Shown here in pieces: positions 1-12,047 of a stretch of 34,977 nucleotides of DNA. The stretch spans positions 1-34,977 of the forward strand of contig JNEM01016616.1 in assembly GCA_000697335.1 (NCBI GenBank), in the 5' to 3' direction. Positions within the stretch are counted from its first letter, which is position 1; the number at the start of each line of letters is the position of its first letter. Below the pieces are notes generated by a model, which was not told the origin of the DNA, did no database searches, and saw nothing but the letters and a program-made list of their open reading frames with translations. A program made the translations under genes and the position numbers. The stretch is from Conidiobolus incongruus B7586 (Eukaryota > Entomophthoromycota > Entomophthoromycetes > Entomophthorales > Conidiobolaceae).

Positions 1-269
1 TAAATAATAAATTATCAAATTTATATAATTAATTAATTAATTTATTCAAACAAAAGCAGATTGGTTAATTTTTGATTTTTCAAATATTTTGATAATCTAA
101 AATAATATTGATATTTATAAAATACATAGGATTTTTAATATTTTGATATTATATATTTATATTATTTTTATTTAATTACTGAATATGATATTTTTATTTT
201 AAAATTTATAGTTAAACTAAATAATAAATATATCATATAATAATCATCAAAATTTTATATTTTTATTTT

Positions 270-2870
270 ATTAGAACTCAACTATAATTATTTTAAAGCT
301 ATTTAAAGTTTAAAAATTGCTTATAATAATCTTTTATATAAAACTAGTATTTATTATTAAATTTGTCATTTTAAAACTAAAAGGACATTTTTAAAAATTT
401 AATAAAATATAAAATTAATGCACTAACCTATAAAAGTGAGTTATAAAATCAAAAACACTTATATTTTTACTAATAACTTGATTAATATTTAATGAAATAA
501 ATCTAAATTAAATAATTAAAATCTATTATATTTATTAATTATATATATCATTAAATGATGATATTTAGCTATTAATTGATTAAAATATAAATCTTTAAAT
601 TTTACCTAAGGTGAGTTATAAATTTGCAAGTTTTTGGTGATAAAAAAAATTAAAACCTAGTGTATTTATCTTTAGCTTTTCTAACTTCTTTAAGTTTGTG
701 GGGTATAGAATCAACTAACTTCTTATACTAAGAAAAGTTAATCTTATTCTATACTTCTTAAACATATTCCTAAAGTTGATTTAAATCTTTAGCTAAAGGG
801 AAAACTTTAATAACATTTTTTAATTAATCCTAAAGGTGTTTAATTAGATTAAGGTTAAAAGATTGAAGAAACTACTTTATAACTATTATCTTGTTATTTT
901 TAAGCTATTTGGTAGTAAAAGTTATAGTATAGCAAGAAGTATTATCTTGTTAAAAAATAATATCAGATTTATTTAACCTATATTATTCAATGGTTTTTTT
1001 CAATTTATTGTTTAGAATACTTTAGTATATCTCAACATTAATTCCCCCATTAATTTTACAAAGATACCTTACATCTAAAAACAATATATATCCTTAAATA
1101 ATAATTAACCTATTATTATACTTTTGGGTAGAATTAACATAATAGTTACAAAGTAGTTCTACATCTTTTTTAAAGCATCTAGCTTTTTTATCAAATCCAC
1201 TAAAATATAGTTTTGTTTCATTAAACTAAATAACCTTACTTTAATTAGTTTTGGTTTAATATTAATAGTGATATTTAAACTCCTGTTTAGTTTTGTGATG
1301 GGATTTTTTTAATTGGGGGTGTTTTTTCTTGAAGTGTAAGTGGTATCCATGCTAACATAAAACACATATAATAATATTAGTGTTAACTAATATTCTTGTA
1401 TAGTTTTATAGTTCCTGTTATATTTCTACAATAGTATTATATTTACCTATACTAACTAACCTATAAATATACTTCTTATTATATTCATCTATGATTTTAA
1501 CACACTTAAGTTTAAGTTTAGATATTTCTTTATTGTTATTCTTAACAACTTTAGCTATAGTAAACTAGCTAACACTAGTAATTCTAGCAATATCATAAGT
1601 TGATTTATCTTCTTTATAAAGTTGATTAATATATAAATGGATTTTTTTAGAGAGGGATTTAGGTATAATGATACTAATAAAAAAAATTTAGTATATTTGT
1701 AAAATATAATATAAAATAATAGCAAAGAGAGAAAAAAGATATGGTTATATATTGTTAAATATATCCCCTTATCTCAAAAACCTGTAAATTTATAACTCAC
1801 CTTGGTTAAATATTAAGGGTTAATATTTTTGCTAATAGTTTACTATATATATCTAAATATATTTATTTATTATTAAATAATATACTTTAATTATATATTA
1901 TAATTTCAAGTAATCTAATATATAAAATTGTTTTAGTTATTAATTAATATATATATATATTTTTGATTTTATGACTCATTTTTGTGGGTTAGTATATTAT
2001 AGATTTTATTATTTATTATTAAATAATTAAACCTGATTAAAAACATTTATTATTTTAATTCAAAAGCTTTTTAAATATTTTAATTTTATTATAAAATTAT
2101 ATTCAATTTAGTAAAATTAAAACTTAGATAATTCAATAAAAAAAGCAATCAAATACCTGATTACTAAACAAATGATAAAAAATAATTTCAATAGCTATAT
2201 TTAAGAAAGTTTTTAAAATATTGCTAAAAGTAAAGGAATTTAATAAAAACCTATATAATTAATTAATTTTAAAATATTTTATATAGTTTTTATAAAAAAA
2301 TAAAGCAAAATATTAGGTTAAATTATAATTGTCTTTTTTGTAAATTTTAATAAATAAATATTATTTAAATAAATCCAAATTATTATAATAAATATTAATA
2401 TTATATATTTATTTCATATAGCTCTTAAATTTAATTATTTAATAATATATTAAATATTATTTTATAAATTCAAATAATATTTAATTGGTTTTTTTTAATT
2501 AAAAATATTCAGTATTTTATATAATAATAATAAAATATATAGAATTAAAATAATAAAATAATTTCTATATATAAAAATATAAAAAAAGATATTATATCTA
2601 GTATATTTATTATTTTATTATTTATATTATGATAATTATTTTGATTAATTAAAAAATTTACTTAAAATTTTTTTTGCAAATAAGTTAAATCATTTTATAA
2701 GATAATAAATTTCAATCTTAAATAAAAATAACTATATTTTAAGGGTTAAAAGCTTACCAAAGATATAGGAAAAAGTTTTTAATAATAAAAAAATTTTTAA
2801 TTTTATATTTTATATTAGTTTTAAAAACTTATATATAAATATCTTTATTTATTTTTTTCATAAGAAAGTT
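270..2870 (+). repeat. Decayed dispersed repeat, copy A, split by a Tc1/mariner insertion
   Basis: About 270-420 and 1997-2870 together align with 6830-7860 (copy B) and, in reverse complement, with about 13280-14290 (copy C). Landmarks in order are an AACTAAAAGGACAT-like stretch just left of the insertion, TATTAGGTTAAATT near 2310, and AAGCTTACCAAAGATATAG near 2750. No open frame survives here. The distal part translates in copies B and C to something like KYQIL-LNKK followed by RY-K-LLIIRE, so the repeat was probably protein-coding and perhaps a transposon. I cannot assign a family and see no clear terminal repeats. Boundaries are approximate, and the left one may lie outside the window. 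Confidence 0.55.
421..1994 (-). mobile_element. Tc1/mariner DNA transposon, copy 1, decayed, nested in repeat copy A
   Basis: The ends are inverted repeats, CACTAACC at 421 and GGTTAGTA ending at 1994, each leading inward into a GTGAGTTATAAAATC-type motif. A second inner motif (GGTGAGTTATAAATTTG near 610, and its complement near 1785) lies about 175-180 bp further in, an IR/DR arrangement. A TA follows the right end; the expected TA on the left reads TG. The minus strand between the inner motifs carries a broken DDE transposase: remnants of ETKLYFSGFD, a QDN-SCYT block (about 925-955) and a SPDLNPIE-like block (about 840-890). Many Gln and Trp codons have become TAA or TAG, so it is inactive. 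The insertion splits the older repeat, so it is the younger of the two. Confidence 0.85.
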
Positions 2871-2879
2871 TACCATTAT

Positions 2880-5421
2880 AAAATTTATATATTCATAATC
2901 AGTACTATATATATAAAGAATTTAAAGTTGTATTTTCCTAATTATTTTATATATACCTTTTTTCTAAAAATAAAAATAAGTTAAAATATCATAAATTAAA
3001 ATATTTTGTATGATAATATTAAATTTGTTCATTAACTCAATATAGGCTTTTCTTTAATTAGAAGATATGTTGTTTGTGAGCCTAATATAAATATAAGACA
3101 ATTAAAAAGATAAAAATTATTTAAAATTTTCATTTTATTATAAAAAATATATATGTATAAATTTTGGCTTATTATAGATTTTTAATTAACAGTAACTGTT
3201 TTTTTCAAGAAAAAGTTTTAAATTTTAATAAATATATTAATTTTTTATATATTAAAAAATATTATTTGCCCAATCTCTAAGATATTATTGCTTATTTTTC
3301 AAAAATTTCAGTTAGATTTTGTTATCAAAAATATTAATCATTTTTACTCCCTTTAAATTTACTAATTATTCTTTAATTTATCAATTTTAACTATTTAATA
3401 AAAAAAAATCGGGTATATTAATTCAGTTGTTGCTATTTCACTATATATGATTTCGAATATGATAATTTAATAAAAATAAATATTTTTATATTTATTAACA
3501 TCGGTTATAATTATGATTTGATATTTCATTTTAATACAATAAAATAATTATTTTTAAATATATTATATGACATATATATATATATATATATATTTTTGTT
3601 GTAGTTAAAGTATATAATATAATGTCAAGGATAATTTTAATAGAACCTAAATATATATAATATATACAATCAACTTGGGGTTAATGTCTTGACTAACATT
3701 GTATCATTATTTATTTAAATAATTAAACTATAATTTTTCTTGATGTGAAAATTAATCAAATTCAATATTAGATAACAAAATATATAAATTTTGATAAATC
3801 GTTATTTTGTTACATTTCTACCATTAATAGTAAAATATCATCTTATAGCATTAACTTTATAATTTATATTGATATTTGTTCAAATTATTTAAAAAAATAT
3901 ATCAATTTGAATTAAATACATGTAAGTGATTTTCATTAGTTACATTTAATAGACAATTCACATATATAATGCTATATGTTACGAATAAAATACAATTAAA
4001 AAATTTTATAGTTATTAGGTTATTAGTAATCTATTACGAAATTTTCAAAGATTTATCACAAATAAATAAAAAAATTAATATCATCATTAATATATATAAT
4101 AAATATTTTTAATTTCCTGGAATGATCTCACATATAGTTGGCATTACCTAACTATTCAAAAAGCAGTATCGGTTTCAAATATAACATCAATATCTTGAAT
4201 TTTGATTTTTATACTTATAATTATAAAAAATGAATTTCATTAAACTTGAAAATTTTTAATTTTAAAATCACTATTATTCTTGTAAAGTGAATATGGTGTA
4301 AAGAGTAAAATCAATTAAAAAATTTATAATAGTATTTATCCTTGATTAATATATTACCTATTTTGAATAGGATAATATTATGCTATTAATTTCATTTTAT
4401 TTAATTTTCTAAATATAAATTACAGTATATAATTTTCAAAGCTATTATATTAATATTGATATTAATATTTAAATTTTTTTGCTGTATACTTTTTAAAACC
4501 ATTTAAAATTATTTTACAAATATATCGGTAAGCATAACCAATAATGTTATATTGTATATGATCAATATGTATATTTATATTAATTTTATTAATCTGATCA
4601 TTATTAGTGTTTAATTAACAATAATGCTCTTACAAAATAATATATGATATTTCTCAAAGATGATATTATTTTTGTTTAATCAATAGTTTATTTGCATAAA
4701 AATATTTAGGATGTACTACTTTAAAATATTTTATTATAATAAAAATTAGATGAATAAATATTCTTGATTTTAATCTACTAGTTAAAATCAAAAAATTTGG
4801 ATTAATGAATAAGGCGTTTAAGATGAAATATTGAATATAATAGAATTACAAAGAATAAAATATCATTGTAAATAATAGTTTAATGGTTTAATGTTCTATT
4901 ATGAAGATATGAAGCCATACATTGAAATACAATGGCATTCAGGAAGTATATAATTGAAAGTATAGAAAAATTAATAACAATAATAATTTCATCTTGTTTA
5001 AACTTTATATTATCTGTTTATTCCAATATAAAAATGTGATACAGTATTAAAATTCCTAACATGCATGATTTTGAAATATTATGACTTTATAGCGATATCT
5101 TGGAAGTAGAATATATATATATATATATATAGATAATATTAAATATAAATAAAAATTGGATTCATTTATTAATGATAATATATTATATACCAATTATACC
5201 ATATTTTTTAACTTTTAAAATTCATGAAAATATTATAAAATGGTTTTTAGATATTGAAAATATATCTAATCAATTAGTAGTATATATTCAAAGATTTAAT
5301 AGTTTATAAAAATGAAAGTTAATTATTTAAATTGTACTAAAAATTTCACTGGTCAATATAATGAAATAGACTGCTTTTGATTCATTATTTGAGATTGCAG
5401 ATATTACAGTATAAATGAGTG
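2880..5421. other. AT-rich intergenic DNA with no recognisable gene
   Basis: No convincing coding region or repeat copy was found. The stretch holds AT microsatellites, notably a (TA)n run near 3571-3594 and another near 5110-5130. The right end abuts the 3' side of the minus-strand secreted-protein gene. Confidence 0.6.
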
Positions 5422-6109
5422 AATTAATTAAATAGCGAAGATGATTAGTAGGTGGGAGGTGCAATGTATTCATATCCATATGAAGCTGGGATACTCCAAG
5501 ATGATCCTGAGTTTGCAGAGTTAGAGAATGAAGATTGAGTTTGAGTGTTGCTTCCTCCTTGTGAGACTTGTTGATTATTGTAACTTGATCCTTTGACACC
5601 TTGAGTGACAAATCCTCCAGTAACTGAACTTCCTGAATTTTGAGAATTGGTGAAATTGTTAACTGATCCTCCAACTGTTGATGATTGACCAGATGTGTTA
5701 GGGGTAGATCCATATGAATCAGTATAAGATGGAGAATTGGTGGCGGAACTGTATTGGGTAACAGATCCTCCAAAAGTGTTTGAAGTGGCAGCTTGGTTAT
5801 CGTAGTTAGTACCTTGGCTACCATAATTGGTGATCTCTTGGCCAAAGTTGCTTGCAGTTCCTGAGTGCACTTCACTATCCCAAGTATTAGTGGATCCAGA
5901 TGAGGATTGAGAAGAAGAGGTATTTCCCCATTGGGCAGCACCTTTAGGAGCAGTAATAGGGATATAAATGGCAGAGATGGGAGCAACACCGAAAGAGCCG
6001 TAAGATTGAGGAGCAGCAGTCACAGAAGCAATGCAAGCAATGAAGAAGGTGGCAGAGATCATTTTAATTAAATTAGATATGTAAATAAATTATTAATTGA
6101 ATGATATTA
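5422..6109 (-). repeat. Left arm of a 688-bp inverted duplication
   Basis: Its reverse complement matches 11360-12047, with no difference in the parts I compared base by base and identical translations in two reading frames. The arm holds the whole 205-codon gene, 47 bp upstream of the ATG and 23 bp beyond the stop. Outside these limits the flanks do not align clearly. The TATA box (6129-6136) lies outside the duplicated block, so each copy has its own promoter. Confidence 0.95.
5445..6062 (-). CDS. Secreted Ser/Gly/Asn/Gln-rich protein, 205 aa (inverted copy 1)
   Basis: This is an intronless 205-residue protein identical to the product of 11407-12024. Residues 1-17 form a signal peptide (MISATFFIACIASVTAA), with cleavage likely before APQSYGSFG, so the product should enter the secretory pathway. 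The mature chain is dominated by S, G, N, Q, T and Y and has no cysteine. It contains an imperfect internal duplication: residues about 73-110 and 149-185 share a G-x-x-Y-x-N-Q core followed by GGS and an S/N-rich segment. It ends in YGYEYIAPPTY. It lacks any enzymatic motif and any GPI-type hydrophobic tail. Function unknown; a structural extracellular coat or adhesive role is only a composition-based guess. The start is supported by the signal peptide, by conservation of MIS/MVS in all intact paralogues, and by a TATA box about 70 bp upstream. Confidence 0.85.
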   Translation of the reverse strand: MISATFFIACIASVTAAPQSYGSFGVAPISAIYIPITAPKGAAQWGNTSSSQSSSGSTNTWDSEVHSGTASNFGQEITNYGSQGTNYDNQAATSNTFGGSVTQYSSATNSPSYTDSYGSTPNTSGQSSTVGGSVNNFTNSQNSGSSVTGGFVTQGVKGSSYNNQQVSQGGSNTQTQSSFSNSANSGSSWSIPASYGYEYIAPPTY

Positions 6110-6128
6110 TTGATAGATTTTAATTTCG

Positions 6129-6196
6129 TATTTATACTTGTCGATTTCATTTCATCACTTAACCAAATTAATTCAATTGCACCAGTGTTTAGGGAT
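6129..6196 (-). promoter_or_regulatory. Core promoter: TATA box and upstream ATCCCTAAAC element
   Basis: On the minus strand TATAAATA lies at 6136-6129, about 67-74 bp before the ATG. ATCCCTAAAC lies at 6196-6187, about 50 bp further upstream. Related CCC-containing elements lie upstream of the TATA boxes of the paralogues at 11407, 21964, 23519 and 25354. Whether the element binds a regulator is inference. Confidence 0.5.
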
Positions 6197-6829
6197 AATG
6201 AAACTATGGCTACTTGGATCTACAAATTAATCCCTTAATTTTTTTCAAACAAAATACATTTTAATTTCGAAAGTTACCTTGAATGAATATTGATAGAATA
6301 CGAGTTAATATATTGGATAATTGTTATATTATCCATATGGGCAGTTTTTCTATTTGATGATTTCTAATATCATAACAATGATAAATTTATAAAGTTATAC
6401 ATGATACTCAAAATACATCTCAACCTTAAATAATATATATCTTGTTTGAATCTCCCAAAGTATTTCAAAGTAATTGTATATTTGAAATTGTGTATTTTTA
6501 TGTTTTTTCATCAGATTGATTGAAAATTTTAATTTATAGAGTATACATTTTAGAACCTGATGGATTTTTTAAACCCTAAAATACCCAATATAGTTTCTTC
6601 AGTATTCAAATTATTAGTATGGAAATTAAGAAATGGGAAATTTTTTAATTTCTGATCTTTCAAACATATTATACATTTTGAAAGATCTTATATATATAAT
6701 ATATAGGAAAATAAATATTTTCAAACTATATATATATATATATTCAATTTTAATTATTTTTTTATTAAAATATTTTGATTTTAAAATTTACACTTAAATT
6801 CAATTATGTTTAAATTATATTGTGATTAT
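6197..6829. other. AT-rich spacer, nothing recognised
   Basis: This is non-coding DNA between the promoter of the left inverted copy and repeat copy B. It includes short AT runs near 6692 and 6727. No gene or RNA gene is visible. Confidence 0.55.
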
Positions 6830-7860
6830 CAAAAGGCTTTCATTTTTATATCTTTAAAACTTAATCATAAATCTTTGAAAATCATTTAAAACTTATAAAT
6901 AGTTTATGGAAATAGTGCTTTATTTAAAACTACCATATATTACTAGATTTGTGAGTTTAAAGCTAAAAAAGACATTATTTAAAATTTACTAAAATTTAAA
7001 AGATTAATTTCTATTATTATTCTTTCACTTATTAATAAAGTAAAAAAATATATTAAGAAATACCCTTTTATTTCTACCAAAGAATTATTAAAATAATTTA
7101 ATATTTATTATGTAAGCATGTTATATTTGCTTAAGTTTAACCTTAAATTAATAATAATGATATAAAATAGATATCTTATAATTTAACAAAAACCCAAAAA
7201 AAATTAGAATAACTATAGTTAAACTAAACTTATTAAGGTATAACTAAAAACAAAGGTTTTTATAGCAAATACTTATAATTAATAAATTTTAAATTTCTTT
7301 ATATAATCTTTTACTTAAAAATAAAACAAGATGTTAGGTTAAGTTAAATTAATCTACTCTATAAATTCTAATAAATAAATATTTTAAATATAAGCAAATG
7401 TTAATTATTGTAATAGATTATAATAATATATAGATTTTTATTTAATACCTCAAAGAAAGTTAATTAATAGTAAATTATATATTATCTTTTTAAATAAAAC
7501 AATTTCTAAATAGTATTTTCAATATAAATTAAAGATAACTATTATTTTACATGATAATTGTAAAATACATAAAGTTAAAGCTATAAAAGATTTTTTATAT
7601 AAAAAAAATAGAGGGAGTTACCATATTTAGTATATTCACTTGATTATAACCTATGTAATTATAATTGTTTTAAACAATTAAAAAAATAGTTTATGAGAAA
7701 AAAAATTCCTATAAACAAATTAAATTGGTTTGTGAAATATCAAATTTTAGCCCTTAATAAAAAAACTATTTTTTAAGTATTAGAAGTTTACTAAAGGTAT
7801 AGAAAAGAGTTATTAATAATAAAAGAGGCTATTAATTTTATATTATTCATTAATTTTTAT
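6830..7860 (+). repeat. Decayed dispersed repeat, copy B (uninterrupted)
   Basis: Aligns along its length with copy A on both sides of the Tc1 insertion and with the reverse complement of copy C. Shared landmarks include GTTTAAAGCTAAAAAAGACA near 6955, GATGTTAGGTTAAGTTAAAT near 7330 and a segment near 7735-7830 that reads KYQILALNKK in one frame. Differences among copies are mainly transitions toward A/T. It lies inside the 5.25-kb interval between the inverted gene copies. Edges are approximate and the family is unknown. Confidence 0.55.
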
Positions 7861-7869
7861 ATATTATTT

Positions 7870-9427
7870 ATTAATTAATTTGTTTAATTTTAATTTTAAA
7901 ATTATGCCATTACTTAATTTCTACACTAATATTATTAATGAATTGATATCAAAAGAATAAATATGCCTGGAATTGAGTTTATTGAACTATTCATTGATTT
8001 AATTTTTTAATTTTTGAAATTTAATAAACAATCTGATATATTGTAAATTGATTATTGTTATATATGAATAAGAAATTCTCTGATTTTCAAGCATATTTTA
8101 ATTATTCATATACACTGGTAATTATTCAAGCAGTTCCACATTTCAAAAAAACCAGGAGGAGTTAGATCACATTATTAAATATTATCTTACAATTATATAT
8201 GAAATGAATTTGAATAATATCACATTTGGCTGATTACAATTAATAAAGTATTTCTTTATTTGTAATTTAATATGGTTAATACAATTATAAATTATTATTT
8301 GATAAGATTGGAAAATATATTGCATATTTTATTAAGTATTTCCGTTCGAAATTTTGATTATTAAATTATTAACACTCTGAGTGCATGGAATATATTTATT
8401 CCATTAATGAGTTTAACACAATGTAATATACTTCATTACATACGATATCTAGGACCTAATTTCAAATATATTGAAAATGATAGAATACTTGTGTTCATTT
8501 ATAAGTATATAATTAATTTATGTTAAATATAGTTTGATTTATAAAAATTTAAAATCCTTTAAAAAGATTTTGGATAGAAGTTTTTATACTTATAACTCAA
8601 TTATAAAAACAGATATATAATGATAATATTAATTATTTGAGAATCGATTTTAAATTTCTCTGCTAAGTTTCAAATATAAGTCATATATCAACACCTGCTA
8701 TTTACACATTTTAAATCATCTCTGGATATGCCATTTTTTAATTGAAAATAGGTTTAATGAATATTCTCGTGGTTCAAATTTAATTACATAATCCAAAATA
8801 TTGACGATATATCAAAATTGCCTAAATGGCAAAAAAATCTGTTTGAACAAACAAAAATATCAAAATTGATGCTCTATAAGTAGCAAATATAATTAAAAAT
8901 GAAAATCAATGATTACTTCTAGCTTTAAAATCGAGCATAATTATCATTTTAAGACTAGAAGTTCGAATTGTGTATTATATGGATTTGTTGATGATGCTGT
9001 GAGCAATCATCAAACAACCTTATTTTTGTAGTGATTTCCAGATTATTTCTCATCATTCAGATCTAACAAGTATAATATTAAGCGATATTAAAGCCAATTT
9101 ATAAGAATTAATGTCTACTACATAATTCTTGATAATTTTTTTGTTTTTTTTATAATTTTGTCAGCTAGGTCTAAATATAAGTTTTATTTATTTATGAATA
9201 CGATAATACAGTATTAAAAGATATATCAATTCAATATAAAAATGATTTATTGTTATAATTATAACTTTAATAAAAATTAAAATTTGAATATATTTCAAAC
9301 ATAAAATTTTAATATTCAATGTACTAGTAGGAATGATGTTACAATTTATTTAAAATACAATGTATATAATGTTTTAAGAGAATTATAATTGAATAAAATA
9401 TTAATTATAATTGTAAAATAAAACAAA
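7870..9427. other. AT-rich intergenic DNA, no recognisable gene
   Basis: Both strands were read without finding a coding region or a match to the other repeats of the window. Base composition is slightly less extreme around 8900-9120, but no frame stays open. Confidence 0.5.
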
Positions 9428-10031
9428 TTATTGATTAACTACTAAATATAAGACTAGAATCTGATTACCATTAAATTTCGAAATAGACCAAGAAAATCGT
9501 GTGTTTCCATTGTTGATGTAAGGTGAATCAGTTTAAGTCTTGATACCATCTTGAGATGCTTGGTTATCATTGTTGCTTTTGACACCTTGGGTAACAATTA
9601 AACCGTTGAAAAAGCTTCCAGAATTTTGAGAGATGTTGAAGTCATTGACAGGCTTTCAATAAATAGCAGAGTGAAAACTGGCATTGCAGCCATATGAGTC
9701 ATTGAATGAGGTACTGAAAGCAGGGGTATATTTGGTAGCTGACCCTCAGGAAGTGTTAGATCAAACCCCTTAGTTATTTTATATAGTACCCACGCTAACA
9801 CAGCTAATAAGCTCTTGACCAAAGTTGTTTTGAGTTCCATCATGGATTTCATTCTTATCAGTTTTAATTGATATTAGTGAATACTGTAAAATGGAGTTAT
9901 TTCCCCCATTTAACAGTGCTTTTGAGACCGATTATGGGAATGTAAATGATTGAGAATGAGAAAACCTTATAAGGATTGAGGAAAAGCGAAAAAGTAGCAA
10001 GACAAGCAATGTTAAAAGTTACAGAGATCGT
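9428..10031 (-). pseudogene. Dead member of the secreted Ser/Gly-rich family
   Basis: Read on the minus strand, this region follows the 205-aa family from the signal peptide to the C-terminus. It shows ISVTFNIACLATFS (compare ISATFFIACIASVT), a Q-NNFGQE core (SNFGQE), a DFNISQNSGS block, VTQGVKS, and SWSIS near the end. The start codon is ACG instead of ATG, and the frame is lost several times in the middle, so it cannot be made as one protein. Open stretches in shifted frames, including one of 84 codons at 9598-9852, are by-products of the decay. It lies between the two inverted identical copies but has diverged strongly from both. Confidence 0.8.
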
Positions 10032-11271
10032 TACAGTTAGATCTAAAGTAATAATAAATTATTTTTAAGTAATATAGGTTAATATTTCAAAAAATATCTT
10101 TACGATTTGGATATGTTCTATGATTTATTCATGTAGATAATATTAAATTCTATATTATTCAAAGGAGATGGATTCCAGCAAATGCATATTGAATTTTCCA
10201 CATCTTGCATATTCATTATTTTGTTACTCTTTTCATTAATTAAAAATAGACAAAAATCATTTTAGACTCAAAATTTTTGGCACTTATAAAAATGAGTGTT
10301 CGGCTTTGACTAAATTGGTTATCTATTTATTCACATGATCAAATTTTTTTGCATTCAAACTCCTGTTTCTGCAGGATCTTGATAATTTCTATTAATGTTA
10401 ACAAATCTGATATGATAAAATAATTTATTTTGTCGTACATATTATAAGTTCTAGAATCATATATAATATTTATATAAGTTGTAAATACTAATACTATATT
10501 TTTTAAATTAGTGCAATTTTTCACCATGAATTATTACGATCCATTAATTCATATTTTAAATTGTGAATACGTATTTCATAAAATAAGATTGAAAATATAA
10601 TTATCAAAAATTTCTTAAACTTGGTGATATTTATGATTTAGAGTAGAATTTATTATTTTGGTAAAGATAATTCATATTCTGGCAAAAAAATAGATTACTG
10701 GATATTTCAAATTATGAGTAATATTATAAATTTGACATCATATTATAGTTTTTATTGGATTATCATATATTGTATCAATAGCTAATTTCGAGCCATGGAT
10801 ATTTTGGTTTTACCTAGAAAATTTATTTGAATAAATTGAATCATTTGAATTCGAAATTTAGAGTTTTGGGTTATAAATATCAAACATTAAAAATACATTA
10901 CGGTTAAATATATATATATATATTATTTCATATATTGAATGTATATCATGTTAGCTATATTACTAATTCTTCCGACCACAACATTATAAAACTCTGATAT
11001 ATATATATATATACATATTGATAAATATTACCGCATTGCTAACAAATATTAAATCACTTAATATTTATCTTAGAGAACGATTTATAATAAATTGTGAGTG
11101 ATGTATACACATACTTAGAAGTTAAAACTAGCTAAATAAATTTAAGTATTGCTGTTAATTTTCTGAATAGTTTGATGATTCGAACTCTATTTTGTGACAT
11201 TAAAAGTATTAACAATTCTAACAAATTGGAATTTAAGGGTATGATTAACAAAAAATTGCTTTTGAAATTAA
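10032..11271. other. AT-rich intergenic DNA, no recognisable gene
   Basis: Several short open frames (for example 10339-10527 and 11132-11368) have no family resemblance and the composition of background DNA. Short AT runs lie near 10907-10925 and 11000-11015. The right part runs into the promoter of the gene at 11407. Confidence 0.5.
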
Positions 11272-11342
11272 TTCCCCTAAAACATTGGCAAAGACCGTTT
11301 AAACAATACTGATCGGATGCCAGGAATGATGAACATATATAA
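11272..11342 (+). promoter_or_regulatory. Core promoter: TCCCCTAAAAC element and TATATAA box
   Basis: TCCCCTAAAAC lies at 11273-11283 and TATATAA at 11336-11342, about 70 bp before the ATG at 11407. Both lie outside the 688-bp duplicated block, so this promoter is not a copy of the one serving the left inverted gene, yet the order and spacing are alike. Confidence 0.5.
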
Positions 11343-11359
11343 TTCAAGTTGATGGTATT

Positions 11360-12047
11360 TAATATCATTCAATTAATAATTTATTTACATATCTAATTTA
11401 ATTAAAATGATCTCTGCCACCTTCTTCATTGCTTGCATTGCTTCTGTGACTGCTGCTCCTCAATCTTACGGCTCTTTCGGTGTTGCTCCCATCTCTGCCA
11501 TTTATATCCCTATTACTGCTCCTAAAGGTGCTGCCCAATGGGGAAATACCTCTTCTTCTCAATCCTCATCTGGATCCACTAATACTTGGGATAGTGAAGT
11601 GCACTCAGGAACTGCAAGCAACTTTGGCCAAGAGATCACCAATTATGGTAGCCAAGGTACTAACTACGATAACCAAGCTGCCACTTCAAACACTTTTGGA
11701 GGATCTGTTACCCAATACAGTTCCGCCACCAATTCTCCATCTTATACTGATTCATATGGATCTACCCCTAACACATCTGGTCAATCATCAACAGTTGGAG
11801 GATCAGTTAACAATTTCACCAATTCTCAAAATTCAGGAAGTTCAGTTACTGGAGGATTTGTCACTCAAGGTGTCAAAGGATCAAGTTACAATAATCAACA
11901 AGTCTCACAAGGAGGAAGCAACACTCAAACTCAATCTTCATTCTCTAACTCTGCAAACTCAGGATCATCTTGGAGTATCCCAGCTTCATATGGATATGAA
12001 TACATTGCACCTCCCACCTACTAATCATCTTCGCTATTTAATTAATT
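11360..12047 (+). repeat. Right arm of the 688-bp inverted duplication
   Basis: Matches the reverse complement of 5422-6109. Clear similarity begins 47 bp before the ATG and ends 23 bp after the stop codon. The spacer between the arms is 5,250 bp. Confidence 0.95.
11407..12024 (+). CDS. Secreted Ser/Gly/Asn/Gln-rich protein, 205 aa (inverted copy 2)
   Basis: The product is identical to that of 5445-6062: a 17-residue signal peptide, then a low-complexity S/G/N/Q/Y mature chain with an internal duplicated unit, and no cysteine. Compared with the 199-aa paralogues at 23519 and 25354 it has a distinct YIAPPTY tail, F for Y in the SSFSNSANSG block, and many synonymous third-position differences. 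The family therefore forms two subgroups, each kept uniform internally. The frame shifted by +1 is also open for about 211 codons, but in the 199-aa subgroup that frame is interrupted, so I treat it as a compositional shadow. Function unknown. Confidence 0.85.
   Translation: MISATFFIACIASVTAAPQSYGSFGVAPISAIYIPITAPKGAAQWGNTSSSQSSSGSTNTWDSEVHSGTASNFGQEITNYGSQGTNYDNQAATSNTFGGSVTQYSSATNSPSYTDSYGSTPNTSGQSSTVGGSVNNFTNSQNSGSSVTGGFVTQGVKGSSYNNQQVSQGGSNTQTQSSFSNSANSGSSWSIPASYGYEYIAPPTY

Noticed and set aside
3571-3594. (TA)n run as a possible regulatory or structural element
   Set aside because: Simple microsatellite; several similar runs occur by chance in DNA this AT-rich.
9598-9852. 84-codon open frame on the minus strand with a hydrophobic start
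   Set aside because: It lies inside the dead secreted-family member and is a shifted-frame by-product of its decay.
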